A stretch of DNA of 64,000 bases from Anaerotruncus sp. G3(2012). Lineage in GTDB: Bacteria; Bacillota; Clostridia; Oscillospirales; Ruminococcaceae. Below are positions 34,208 to 42,144 of this stretch, in pieces. The notes below the pieces were generated by a model, which did not search any database, had not been told where the DNA came from, and saw only the letters and a list, made by a program, of their open reading frames with translations. The translations under genes and the position numbers were made by a program. The DNA is taken from positions 72,745 through 136,744 of the forward strand of contig NZ_KE159677.1 of NCBI RefSeq assembly GCF_000403395.2, given 5' to 3'. The stretch's first letter is position 1. Each line of letters begins with the position of its first letter.

Positions 34208-34681
34208 ATGGGCCAGTTTTCAGATATAGACCAAGTTTACCAAAAAGAGACCCGCAAAGCGAATATGCTGTATGAATTTGTCATTCTGTATCACAATTAC
34301 ATCTATGCCCAGCATACCTACGAGGCTGAAAACTGCAATATGATGGAGATACACACCCTTACCTATATTGACGACAGCCCGGGTATCACGGTGACCCAGC
34401 TATCCAAAATCTGGCACAAAAGCAAAAGCGCCATCTCCCAGACGGTGAAAAAGCTGATGGAAGCTGGATATGTGGAAAAGCGCTATACAGAGTATGACAA
34501 GAAAACCGCCTGCCTGTATGTGACCGAAAAGGGAAAGCGGCTTTCCAGCATCCATAAGGCCTACGATGTTGCAGACATCACCCAGACAACCGCACTTCTG
34601 GTGGAACAGTGCAGCGAGGCGGATCTGGAGGCTTTTTACCGGATCATCGAGCAATACATCAAACTTCTGAAAGCTGAGTGA
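34208..34681 (+). CDS. MarR family transcriptional regulator
   Basis: A 157-residue regulator with the winged-helix core at about residues 35-110: ITVTQLSKIWHKSKSAISQTVKKLMEAGYVEKRYTEYDKK followed by a wing and CLYVTEKGKRL. MarR proteins usually repress until a ligand or thiol oxidation releases them. The only Cys residues are near residues 43, 102 and 135. It is divergent from the C-S lyase operon, whose leader holds a perfect palindrome, so it most likely controls that operon. Confidence 0.92.
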   Translation: MGQFSDIDQVYQKETRKANMLYEFVILYHNYIYAQHTYEAENCNMMEIHTLTYIDDSPGITVTQLSKIWHKSKSAISQTVKKLMEAGYVEKRYTEYDKKTACLYVTEKGKRLSSIHKAYDVADITQTTALLVEQCSEADLEAFYRIIEQYIKLLKAE

Positions 34682-34730
34682 TGGCGCGGTATCCTGTGCC
34701 GGCACAGGGCATGGGAATGTAGCCAGTGGG

Positions 34731-34768
34731 AAAAAGCGTACCCAACGTTTGGAGGGGTGCGCTTTTTT
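34731..34768. terminator. Bidirectional terminator after marR
   Basis: AAAAAGCGTACCC pairs with GGGTGCGCTTTTT (one wobble), A-rich before and T-rich after. Confidence 0.88.
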
Positions 34769-34932
34769 ATGTGGGTTAAGGCTTACACAACGCTTTTCAG
34801 GGGCGTTTAAACTGCCTTGAGCCCGGAAAGCATGAACTGCCCGAGGCGAACTGTTATGTGCGGAAAAACCGCAAGAATGATGAAAAACGGATTTGACTGT
34901 TTTGGTACAATCAGTGGGAAAGGAGGGAACCC

Positions 34933-35784
34933 ATGGGCAACCATCAGGTTGAGAACATCGCAGCGGCCATTTCCTATATTGAAGCGCATCTCTATGAAAA
35001 ACTGGATTTAGATACGGTTGCAAATGCGGTTTGCTATTCCAAGTACCATCTGCACCGGATGTTTACAGGCACAGTTGGGATAACACCTCACGACTACATC
35101 CAGCGCAGACAACTAACCGAGGCGGCAAAACTGCTGGTATTTTCGAAAAAGCCAATCATCGAAATTGCACTGGCTGCTGGCTACGAAAGCCAACAGGCGT
35201 TTACTTCCATCTTCAAAGCCATGTATAAACAGACGCCGTTGGAGTATAGGCAAAACGGGGCCTTTTACCCTCTTCAGCTGGAATTTCTATTAAACAAAAA
35301 TCCATCTGTACCCGGTGGGATGCCGCAAAAAATCTCTTATGCTGCACCGGCGGACATTCCCGCCTGGATGAACTTTGTCCCGCTTGTGATTGGCGGTTTT
35401 CCCCATCTTGATGCAGCCTCCCATCTGGAGCAGGCCAAACGGTATATTCAGCGGTCCCAGGCCCTTGTGATGCGGGACGGCCCTACCATCATTGGGGCCG
35501 CCGCATTTTCCTGCCAGGCCGGGAGTATCGATTTTCTGGCTGTGCATCCGCAATACCGGCATTACGGAGTGGCAAAATCGCTCCTCGACTTTATGGTCTG
35601 CCATCCGTTTGCAGGCCGTGAAATCAGCATCACAACCTTTCGAGAGGGGGATAAGGCCGACACCGGACAGCGCGAGGAATACAAGCGGCTTGGATTTGCC
35701 GAATCGGAGCTTCTCACTGAGTTTGGCTACCCCACCCAGCGGTTGATTCTGCCGCCAAAACAGGAGGAAAACAGCAATGGATGA
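34933..35784 (+). CDS. AraC-family DNA-binding domain fused to a GNAT acetyltransferase domain
   Basis: A 283-residue two-domain protein. Residues about 1-105 carry the AraC double helix-turn-helix (YIEAHLYEKLDLDTVANAVCYSKYHLHRMF, then IAGYESQQAFTSIFKAMYKQTPLEYR). The rest, about 140-270, looks like a GNAT domain: GAAAFSCQAGSIDFLAVHPQYRHYGVAKSLLDFM contains the acetyl-CoA-binding QYRHYGVA pattern. The GNAT part replaces the usual ligand-binding domain and may act as the sensor. Overlaps the MATE gene by eight bases, so they form one operon; it probably controls the pump. Start follows AAAGGAGG. Confidence 0.87.
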   Translation: MGNHQVENIAAAISYIEAHLYEKLDLDTVANAVCYSKYHLHRMFTGTVGITPHDYIQRRQLTEAAKLLVFSKKPIIEIALAAGYESQQAFTSIFKAMYKQTPLEYRQNGAFYPLQLEFLLNKNPSVPGGMPQKISYAAPADIPAWMNFVPLVIGGFPHLDAASHLEQAKRYIQRSQALVMRDGPTIIGAAAFSCQAGSIDFLAVHPQYRHYGVAKSLLDFMVCHPFAGREISITTFREGDKADTGQREEYKRLGFAESELLTEFGYPTQRLILPPKQEENSNG

Positions 35785-37105
35785 TAATATTTTAGACCAG
35801 GAATGGAGCGCAGGTTCACTCCTGCGCTTTGCGTTTCCCACCATCACCATGATGATTTTCATGGGACTGTATACCATCGTGGACACAATTTTTGTAGCGC
35901 AGTTTGTGAATACCGATGCGCTTTCCGCCATCAACATTGTGTGCCCTATCATCAATAGCACAGTTGGTCTGGGAACGATGATTGCAACAGGCGGAAATGC
36001 CATCATTTCCCGAAAAATGGGAGCTGGCAGACAGCGGGAAGCAAAGGAGGATTTTACCCTGTTGGTGATCACAGGGGCTGTGGCTGGATTTCTGATTCTT
36101 CTGGGTGGGATCATCTGGATCGACAAAATCATTTACGCGCTCGGAGCCAGCGGCCTGCTCTTTCCCTATTGCAAAGGCTACCTTATGACACTGCTTCTAT
36201 TCATTCCGGCAAATGTACTGCAAACGCTCTTCTCAAACCTGTTTGCAACAGCCGGAAAACCGGGCCTCGGCTTCGGTCTGTCCGTTTTGGCAGGCACAGC
36301 GAACCTCATTTTGGATTACATTTTCATTGTCCCCTGCGGCCTGGGCATCCGGGGCGCCGCTTTGGGGACGGGCTTCGGCTATCTGATCCCCACAGCTGTC
36401 GGGCTGGTCTATTTTGCCCGGAGCAAAGGGCCCCTGTCTTTTACAAAGCCAAAATGGAAAGGGGCCGTAATCTGGGAGAGTTGCTTTAACGGCTCTTCCG
36501 AAATGGTAAGCCAGCTTGCAGCAGCCGTCACAACGTTTCTGTTCAACCGCACAATGATGCACCTGTTGGGGGAAGATGGTGTTGCTGCGATCACCATTAT
36601 CATCTACTCCCAATTTCTGCTGAACACGCTGTATATCGGCTTTTCGATCGGGGTGGCGCCCATCATCGGGTTTCACTATGGAAATAAAAATGACGTGCAG
36701 CAGAAAAAGGTGTTCTCCATCAGTATGCGGTTTATCGCGGCGGCATCAGTGGTACTATTTTTAGGGTCTATATTTGGCGGCTCCCGTATCGTGCGCCTGT
36801 TTGCGGAGGAAACATCGGAAGTCTACCGCATTGCCGCAGACGGATTTGCTATTTTTTCATACAGCTTCCTGTTCTGCGGTTTGAACAGCTTTACATCTGC
36901 GATGTTCACAGCCCTGTCAAACGGAAAACTATCTGCTGTCCTTTCATTCCTGCGGACGTTTGGCCTGCTGACAGGCGGCATCCTGCTGCTGCCCCGCATT
37001 TGGGGAATAACGGGGGTATGGCTGGCTGTCCCCGTTGCAGAGGGGATCATGGCGGCTGTCTCTGCGATTTTCCTTGCCCATTATCGGAAACGGTATGCCT
37101 ACTGA
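35777..37105 (+). CDS. MATE family efflux transporter (second)
   Basis: A 442-residue twelve-helix protein in two homologous halves. VDTIFVAQFVNTDALSAINIVCP near residue 37 parallels the same site of the other MATE protein at 25.6-27.0 kb, so both belong to the same branch. Translationally coupled to the AraC-GNAT gene (overlap eight bases), with AGGAGG ahead of its ATG. Exports an unknown cationic compound. Confidence 0.92.
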   Translation: MDDNILDQEWSAGSLLRFAFPTITMMIFMGLYTIVDTIFVAQFVNTDALSAINIVCPIINSTVGLGTMIATGGNAIISRKMGAGRQREAKEDFTLLVITGAVAGFLILLGGIIWIDKIIYALGASGLLFPYCKGYLMTLLLFIPANVLQTLFSNLFATAGKPGLGFGLSVLAGTANLILDYIFIVPCGLGIRGAALGTGFGYLIPTAVGLVYFARSKGPLSFTKPKWKGAVIWESCFNGSSEMVSQLAAAVTTFLFNRTMMHLLGEDGVAAITIIIYSQFLLNTLYIGFSIGVAPIIGFHYGNKNDVQQKKVFSISMRFIAAASVVLFLGSIFGGSRIVRLFAEETSEVYRIAADGFAIFSYSFLFCGLNSFTSAMFTALSNGKLSAVLSFLRTFGLLTGGILLLPRIWGITGVWLAVPVAEGIMAAVSAIFLAHYRKRYAY

Positions 37106-37157
37106 ACCATTCATCCAGACAGTGCAGACACGCGGATATTTCCAGGAAAACAAGAAC

Positions 37158-37196
37158 CGCCGAAAGCCTTCATTCCACAGGGCTTTCGACGGTTTT
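37158..37196 (+). terminator. Terminator of the AraC-GNAT/MATE operon
   Basis: GAAAGCC and GGCTTTC with additional CCG/CGG pairs, followed by TTTT. It abuts the tRNA-Arg fragment. Confidence 0.65.
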
Positions 37197-37197
37197 C

Positions 37198-37243
37198 TGG
37201 CGTCGCTAAGAGGATTCGAACCTCCGGCCTACCGCTTAGGAGT
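37198..37243 (-). tRNA. 3' fragment of tRNA-Arg(CCU), attachment-site remnant
   Basis: On the minus strand the sequence runs from the anticodon loop (CTCCTAA, anticodon CCT) through the T arm (GGAGG-TTCGAAT-CCTCT) to the acceptor strand TAGCGAC, discriminator G and an encoded CCA. The 5' half is missing: upstream bases cannot pair with the anticodon stem or form a D arm. Integrative elements that insert into tRNA 3' ends leave exactly such a duplicate. The intact tRNA would lie at the far end of the element, beyond its present right side. Confidence 0.85.
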
Positions 37244-37467
37244 ACGGCGTACCATTTCGTAAATTGTTCATATCATATCTTCCCGTGTTGTTTCTTCGCA
37301 AATTGTGCTGCCTGGAGGCAGGTCAATTTGCACAAATTCCCCTGAAATATGCTGCCTTACAACGGCTTTTCAAATGTCGTATTAGCAAGATATTAGCAGG
37401 AACCCCTTGTGACGGAGGGCTTTCAGGGGCCATTTCAAAATGATATTAGCACAGGGAGGTTAATCTT

Positions 37468-37671
37468 ATGAGCACCAACGAAAAGGGGACGCCCCAAAGC
37501 AGAACATACACCGTGAATGACATCGCAGCCATTCTCGGTATCGGCCGCACTACGGCCTATAAGCTCGCCAACTCCGGAGCGTTCAAAACAATCCGCATCG
37601 GCAACATGATCCGCATCTCCAGAAAGTCCTTTGAGGATTGGCTGAAGATGGAGGAAATAATAAAAGAATAG
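37468..37671 (+). CDS. Excisionase-like helix-turn-helix protein
   Basis: A 67-residue MerR-like/excisionase HTH protein: TVNDIAAILGIGRTTAYKLANSGAFKTIRIGNMIRISRKSFEDWL covers the whole domain. Such proteins bend DNA and set the direction of integrase action. AGGGAGG lies 13 bases ahead of the ATG. In related elements the integrase gene follows; here it is absent and a terminator follows instead. Confidence 0.88.
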   Translation: MSTNEKGTPQSRTYTVNDIAAILGIGRTTAYKLANSGAFKTIRIGNMIRISRKSFEDWLKMEEIIKE

Positions 37672-37700
37672 ACTTAGGCGGATTTTTTATAGCGCAAGGT

Positions 37701-37736
37701 AAAAAACAGGGCCCCATAACTGGGGCCCTGCTTTTT
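37701..37736. terminator. Bidirectional terminator between converging genes
   Basis: CAGGGCCCC and GGGGCCCTG, six-base loop, AAAAAA before and CTTTTT after. Serves the excisionase gene and the 319-residue unknown gene, whose stop is inside it. Confidence 0.92.
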
Positions 37737-38694
37737 AAACTGCCAACTCGTCGTGTCCATAGAGTAGCTTATCCAGCTCGTAATCGCTCATTATCTGGGG
37801 GCAACTACGATATGAAAACCTGTGATCGGTGTGAAATTCGTCGACCATTCTAGGATAGCGGTGCCCCATTTCAAGCAAGTATGCTTTGTCAGGAGTCCCC
37901 TTTATTTCAAAGGCTCGAATCTCCTTTTTGGCGGGGGGCTTCCAAGTTTCTACCCCATTCTTGTCGACCTTGCGGTGGCACAGATCGCTTCTAATATCGA
38001 GATGCTCTTGCTGTCGATAGCGCAGGGCATATTTCTGGAGAAGTTCTCCCGGAGATGACAACATGCGCCTACCAACAAAGCATTTGGGAACAAGCAATGT
38101 TTGATAGCTTCCTGAACTAATTCTGGGGAATTCTCTTCTTTCCCAGCGGTGAGTCGTAGAATTCCACATACAAAAAATGGCAGGAATGTCACCCGCATTT
38201 GAGATGCCCCAATACTCGTACTGTTCGAGGGTATAGTCAATCAGAACCGCCCGGATAATGTTGGTTGTCAGGTCTGAAAGACGGTCATAACCAAAGTTTG
38301 GAGTCCACAAATGAAGATCACCAAGTTGAGTAATCAGTCCCTTGTCAAAGAGATGCTCTCTTATCATCTCCTCAACAATCGGCATTAGGATTTCGGGAGA
38401 TGTACCCCGTCCTTGCGAACGGGAAGCAGAAAGACCTAGATGCGTTTCGTTAGGTTCCCGTCCAAAAGACAGCATGTCGTACAAACGCTTCGAGTTTCTC
38501 TCCGCCGCAACCTGGCAAAGTGTGGCGAAGAAATCATCTATGCAGTGAGATGCGGATGCTGAAATGGGATGGTTACTAAGCGCAATACGCTCAGGATCGA
38601 CATATAGACTGGTATCCGTTTCAAGGCGGATGTCTACGAAGTCGATGTCCTTATGCCCAGTAATTGGAAGGCGGTGGAATGTAGAAAAATTCAT
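37735..38694 (-). CDS. Unknown protein, 319 residues, cargo of the conjugative element
   Basis: Not assigned to a named family. It begins MNFSTFHRLPITGHKDIDFVD and continues IRLETDTSLYVDPERIAL; the pattern 'DxDTxLYxDP' plus an EPNETHLGLS segment near residue 82 reminds me of a widespread family of uncharacterised proteins in genomic islands, but I cannot name it. The C-terminal half has clustered Arg, His and Trp residues and KEIRAFEIKGTPDKAYLLEMGHRYP. No membrane helix or signal peptide. It sits in the cargo slot next to the attachment site, divergent from a compact structured RNA, which suggests a defence or toxin-type role; this is conjecture. Start follows a weak box (AAGGAGAATAA). Confidence 0.75.
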   Translation of the reverse strand: MNFSTFHRLPITGHKDIDFVDIRLETDTSLYVDPERIALSNHPISASASHCIDDFFATLCQVAAERNSKRLYDMLSFGREPNETHLGLSASRSQGRGTSPEILMPIVEEMIREHLFDKGLITQLGDLHLWTPNFGYDRLSDLTTNIIRAVLIDYTLEQYEYWGISNAGDIPAIFCMWNSTTHRWERREFPRISSGSYQTLLVPKCFVGRRMLSSPGELLQKYALRYRQQEHLDIRSDLCHRKVDKNGVETWKPPAKKEIRAFEIKGTPDKAYLLEMGHRYPRMVDEFHTDHRFSYRSCPQIMSDYELDKLLYGHDELAV

Positions 38695-38748
38695 CTTTAT
38701 TCTCCTTAAAATCTAAAAATTTTTTGGCCATCTATGTTAGCCCCCTTC

Positions 38749-38777
38749 TTGATTTTTAAGGAGGAATCCTGTACAAT
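38749..38777 (+). promoter_or_regulatory. Sigma-A promoter of the structured small RNA
   Basis: TTGATT and TACAAT with a 17-base spacer. The spacer contains AAGGAGG, but no open reading frame follows it, so it is not acting as a ribosome-binding site for a visible protein. Confidence 0.65.
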
Positions 38778-38783
38778 AAATTG

Positions 38784-38910
38784 GCTGTTGCGATACAGGA
38801 CACCTCCAAGCATAAGATGTGCGTCACCACATACTTATGCTTTTTGACCACCGGTGGTATCGCTTAAGGACCTCTCTGAATCTTAGGAAATTTCAGAGAG
38901 GTCCTTTTTT
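38784..38910 (+). ncRNA. Predicted structured small RNA, about 125 nt, family unknown
   Basis: Starts seven bases after the -10 box and ends in a strong terminator. P1: GCGATAC (38790-38796) pairs with GTATCGC (38857-38863). Within it P2: AAGCATAAG...TGTG pairs with CACA...CTTATGCTT (38808-38842). The palindrome ACCACCGGTGGT (38847-38858) overlaps the 3' arm of P1. The last stem is the 15-base terminator hairpin 38866-38905 followed by Ts. No reading frame longer than a few codons. It does not resemble tmRNA, 6S, SRP or a riboswitch known to me. Divergent neighbour is the 319-residue unknown protein. Confidence 0.65.
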
Positions 38911-39309
38911 ATTCCACCGGGACTACCTTCTGCATTGGAATCCCCCCCTCTGTAACTTAAGCGCTGTAGATGATGTTTCTGCGTTCGGCACTTGGCAGTC
39001 AATGGTTTGGACTGCTAGCCAACTATACTATAGCACTTGCCCCGCATATAGTCAACAGGTAAACTGCAACGAAATGAGGTTTTTTCTCATTATAATGTAA
39101 ATATTTTGTTAACAGGCATAAAACTGCGTATTTTATAGAGGTATTTCCTCAAAGATAAGATTGCTTTGCTTGAAAGAAATCTGCCATAGGACTTTGTCCT
39201 ATGGCCCTTTTTATACCCAAATTTATCTCTTACCCATTGCTCACGGTGTATTGCCATAATAGATACGCCTATTGTATGAAAGACTACCCCGAAAGGAGTC
39301 GAGAATCCC
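38911..39309. other. Intergenic region with a terminator, no recognised gene
   Basis: AT-rich spacer. It contains a short hairpin (ATGAG/CTCAT, 39075-39090) and a strong plus-strand terminator at 39182-39211. The presence of a terminator without an upstream gene suggests another short untranslated transcript or a decayed gene. Confidence 0.4.
39182..39211 (+). terminator. Terminator upstream of the repA unit
   Basis: GCCATAGGAC-TTT-GTCCTATGGC, perfect 10-base stem, followed by CCTTTTTA. Insulates the repA unit from the left end. Confidence 0.9.
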
Positions 39310-39438
39310 ATGTTCCTTCTCCCACAATTGGCTGGATGTCCGCCGCCCATAGATTTTCCCTACCAGGGTTTCTGGACGGCATATAGGCCGCTTTTTCCCA
39401 AAAAACGAACACTTTTCCAGACCGCCGAAAGGAGGTGA
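39310..39438 (+). CDS. Small conserved-looking protein upstream of repA
   Basis: A 42-residue reading frame starting MFLLPQLAGCPPPIDFPYQG and ending four bases before the repA ATG, so its stop lies in the repA ribosome-binding site. AAAGGAG lies 11 bases ahead of its start. It may be a leader peptide coupling translation to repA or a genuine small protein; evidence is position and signals only. Confidence 0.45.
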   Translation: MFLLPQLAGCPPPIDFPYQGFWTAYRPLFPKKRTLFQTAERR

Positions 39439-39442
39439 TTTG

Positions 39443-40336
39443 ATGGCGGTATTTCGCATTGAGAAAACCCGCGACTACACGGTGATGTCCAACCACCACC
39501 TGCGCAACGCAGAGCTGTCGCTGAAATCCAAAGGTCTGCTCTCCATGATGCTGTCCTTGCCGGAGGACTGGAACTATACCACCAGGGGCCTTGCAAAAAT
39601 CTGCAAGGAGGGCACAGACAGCATTGGATCAGCCCTGAAGGAGCTGGAACGGGCCGGGTACATAGTCCGCAATCGCCTGCGGGACAGCAAGGGCAAGATC
39701 GTGGATGTGGAGTATGTCATCTATGAGACGCCCCATCCCCCGGACACGGGCCAGCCGTGTGAGGACGAGCCGGATACGGCTTGTCCAGATACGGAAAACC
39801 CGGATATGGATAACCCATGTCTGGAAAACCGGCCGCAATTAAATAAAGAGAAAAGAAATCCTGAAGAACAAAATACTGATTCACCAAGTACGGAAGGATC
39901 AAATCCTATCCAATCAAGCCCCCCAACCCCCGCAGGGGCCAAACGGACCGGACGGGACTGGGTGCGGGAGCGAGAGAGCTATCGGGAACTGATTTTGGAG
40001 AATATCGAGTATGACTATCTATGCCGGGATGACCGGCTGGACCGGGATATGCTGAACGAGCTGGTGGAGCTCATGGTGGATACCGTCTGTTCCCGCAGGG
40101 AAACGATCCGCATTGCCGGGGACGACTATCCGGCGGAGGTGGTGAAATCTCGGTTCCTGAAGCTGAACAGCTCCCACATCGATTATGTGTTGGACCGTAT
40201 GCGGGAGAACACCACCTATGTCCGCAACATCAAGAAATATCTGCTGGCTGCCCTGTATAACGCCCCGGCCACTATCGACAGCTACTATGCGTCCCTGGTG
40301 AACCACGACCTGTACGGCAGCGGAGAAAGGAGGTAA
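39443..40336 (+). CDS. Replication initiator protein A (RepA/DUF6017 type) of an integrative element
   Basis: A 297-residue protein. The N-terminal winged helix (YTVMSNHHLRNAELSLKSKGLLSMMLSLPEDWNYT, then ICKEGTDSIGSALKELERAGYI) is the RepA N-domain of Firmicutes conjugative elements; the C-terminal 120 residues form the DUF6017-type helical domain. The two are joined by a low-complexity Pro/Asp/Thr linker at about residues 95-155 with repeated PDT units. It would start element replication or control copy number in the excised form. Start 39443 follows AAAGGAGG. Confidence 0.9.
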   Translation: MAVFRIEKTRDYTVMSNHHLRNAELSLKSKGLLSMMLSLPEDWNYTTRGLAKICKEGTDSIGSALKELERAGYIVRNRLRDSKGKIVDVEYVIYETPHPPDTGQPCEDEPDTACPDTENPDMDNPCLENRPQLNKEKRNPEEQNTDSPSTEGSNPIQSSPPTPAGAKRTGRDWVRERESYRELILENIEYDYLCRDDRLDRDMLNELVELMVDTVCSRRETIRIAGDDYPAEVVKSRFLKLNSSHIDYVLDRMRENTTYVRNIKKYLLAALYNAPATIDSYYASLVNHDLYGSGERR

Positions 40337-40342
40337 TCACTC

Positions 40343-40831
40343 ATGCAGGAAGAAGTCACCCAGCGCACCGTTGCCCTCTGTGTGGAGGCTACCAAGCTCT
40401 CTGCCGGGATGCTGCAACAGGCCATGAAAAAAGTGCTGGACGAGATGCAGAAAGGTGTGACCGGCCATAAGACCAAGCTGCACCACGGCAAGCAGACCCT
40501 CCGGCAGCTGATGAAGCACAACACCGGCGTTTCCAACATCGAGATCACCGACCAGAACATCCGGGCCTTTTCCGCCACCGCCAAGAAGTACGGCATTGAC
40601 TTTGCTCTGAAAAAGGACACCAGCGGCGAGATACCTCGCTACCTGGTGTTTTTCAAGGGGCGGGATGCCGATGTTATCACGGCGGCCTTTCGGGAGTTTT
40701 CCGCAAAGAACCTGGAGAAAGAGAAAAAGCCCTCCATCCGCAAGGAGCTGGAGCAGGCAAAGCAGCAGTCCAAAGCCCAGCACCGTCAGCGGGAGAAGGT
40801 CAAGACCAAAGACCGGGGTGTGGAATTATGA
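40343..40831 (+). CDS. pcfB: PcfB family conjugation protein (DUF3801)
   Basis: A 162-residue protein, six bases after repA. The core GKQTLRQLMKHNTGVSNIEI and the Lys/Glu/Gln-rich basic C-terminus match PcfB, an accessory factor that brings the relaxosome to the coupling protein in Gram-positive conjugation. Its stop overlaps the coupling-protein start (ATGA), as is usual for this pair. Confidence 0.9.
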   Translation: MQEEVTQRTVALCVEATKLSAGMLQQAMKKVLDEMQKGVTGHKTKLHHGKQTLRQLMKHNTGVSNIEITDQNIRAFSATAKKYGIDFALKKDTSGEIPRYLVFFKGRDADVITAAFREFSAKNLEKEKKPSIRKELEQAKQQSKAQHRQREKVKTKDRGVEL

Positions 40832-42144
40832 CGGTTGACTGGAAGAAAAAGCTGTTCCCCAACCTCCCGTATCTTCTGTTTGTCTATCTCTTTGATAAGC
40901 TCTGCCAGGCGGTGCGCCTTGCGCCCGGCCTTGACGCCTCTGAAAAGTTCCTGCATCTGAGCCAGGGCTTTACGGAGGCGTTTTCTTATGCGGCACCAAG
41001 CCTGCATCCGTTGGACCTGCTGGTGGGTATCGCCGGGGCGGTCATCGTCCGGCTGGCGGTGTACGCCAAGAGCAAGAATACAAAGAAATATCGCAAGGGC
41101 GTTGAGTACGGCAGCGCACGATGGGGCACGGCGGCCGATATTGCCCCCTATGTCGATCCGGTCCCCGACTGGAACATCCCTCTGACCCAGACGGAAAAGC
41201 TCACCATGTCCAGCCGCCCCAAAAATCCCAAGTACGCCCGGAACAAAAACATCCTGGTCATCGGCGGCAGCGGCAGCGGCAAGACCCGTTTCTTCGTCAA
41301 ACCCTCCCTCATGCAGATGCACAGTTCCTATGTGGTCACCGATCCCAAAGGACAGCTTTTGTCCGAGGTGGGGACCATGCTGCGCCGGGGTGCCCCCAAG
41401 CTAGACGAGAACGGAAAGCCCATGCGGGATGCCCGCGGGAAGGTCATCTATGAGCCGTACCGCATTAAAGTCCTCAACACCATCAACTTCAAAAAGAGCA
41501 TGAAATACAACCCCTTCGCCTACATCCGGTCAGAGAAAGACATCCTCAAATTGGTCAATGTCATCATCGCCAACACCAAAGGTGACGGAGAGAAATCCTC
41601 GGAGGATTTTTGGGTCAAGGCCGAGCGCCTTTTGTACTGCGCCCTGATCGGGTACATCTGGTACGAAGCGGAGCCGGAGGCGCGAAACTTCCTCACGCTG
41701 CTGGAGCTTATCAACGCATCCGAGGCCAGAGAGGACGACGAGGAATTTCAAAGCCCCGTTGATCTGCTGTTTGCCAAGCTGGAAAAGGAGCACCCGGATC
41801 ACTTCGCCGTGAAGCAGTACCGGAAATTCAAGTTGGCTGCCGGCAAGACCCTGAAATCAATTCTGATTAGCTGCGGCGCCCGCCTTGCCCCCTTCGATAT
41901 AGCGGAGCTGCGGGAGATCATGTCGGACGATGAACTGGAACTGGATACCCTGGGCGACCGGAAAACAGCGCTGTTCCTCATTATGAGCGACACGGACACC
42001 ACCTTCAACTTCGTCATCGCCATGCTGCAAAGCCAGCTTTTCAACCTTCTTTGCGATAAGGCGGACGACGTGTACGGCGGCAGGCTGCCGGTCCATGTGC
42101 GGTGCCTCCTTGACGAGTTCGCCAACAGTGCGACACGTTCCTAA
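40828..42144 (+). pseudogene. VirD4/TraG-type conjugative coupling protein, 5' part interrupted by a group II intron
   Basis: 433 native residues of the type IV coupling protein. Two N-terminal membrane segments (about 10-30 and 60-80), the VirD4 start GVEYGSARWGTAADI, Walker A IGGSGSGKTRFF near residue 148, and SYVVTDPKGQLL are present. The frame reaches the Walker B region RCLLDEFAN and is then cut: a group II intron begins with GTGCG at 42128, inside the codon for the Ile of DEFANIG. The annotated end at 42144 is intron sequence. The 3' exon is missing from this window because the intron is truncated, so the gene cannot be restored by splicing. Confidence 0.9.

Noticed and set aside
37198-37300. 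A complete tRNA-Arg gene
   Set aside because: No D arm or matching 5' acceptor strand is present, and the base pairs of the anticodon stem fail.
38759-38880. Reading the structured RNA as a riboswitch or leader of a plus-strand gene
   Set aside because: It ends in a strong terminator, no alternative antiterminator pairing is evident, and the next gene starts about 400 bases away behind another terminator.
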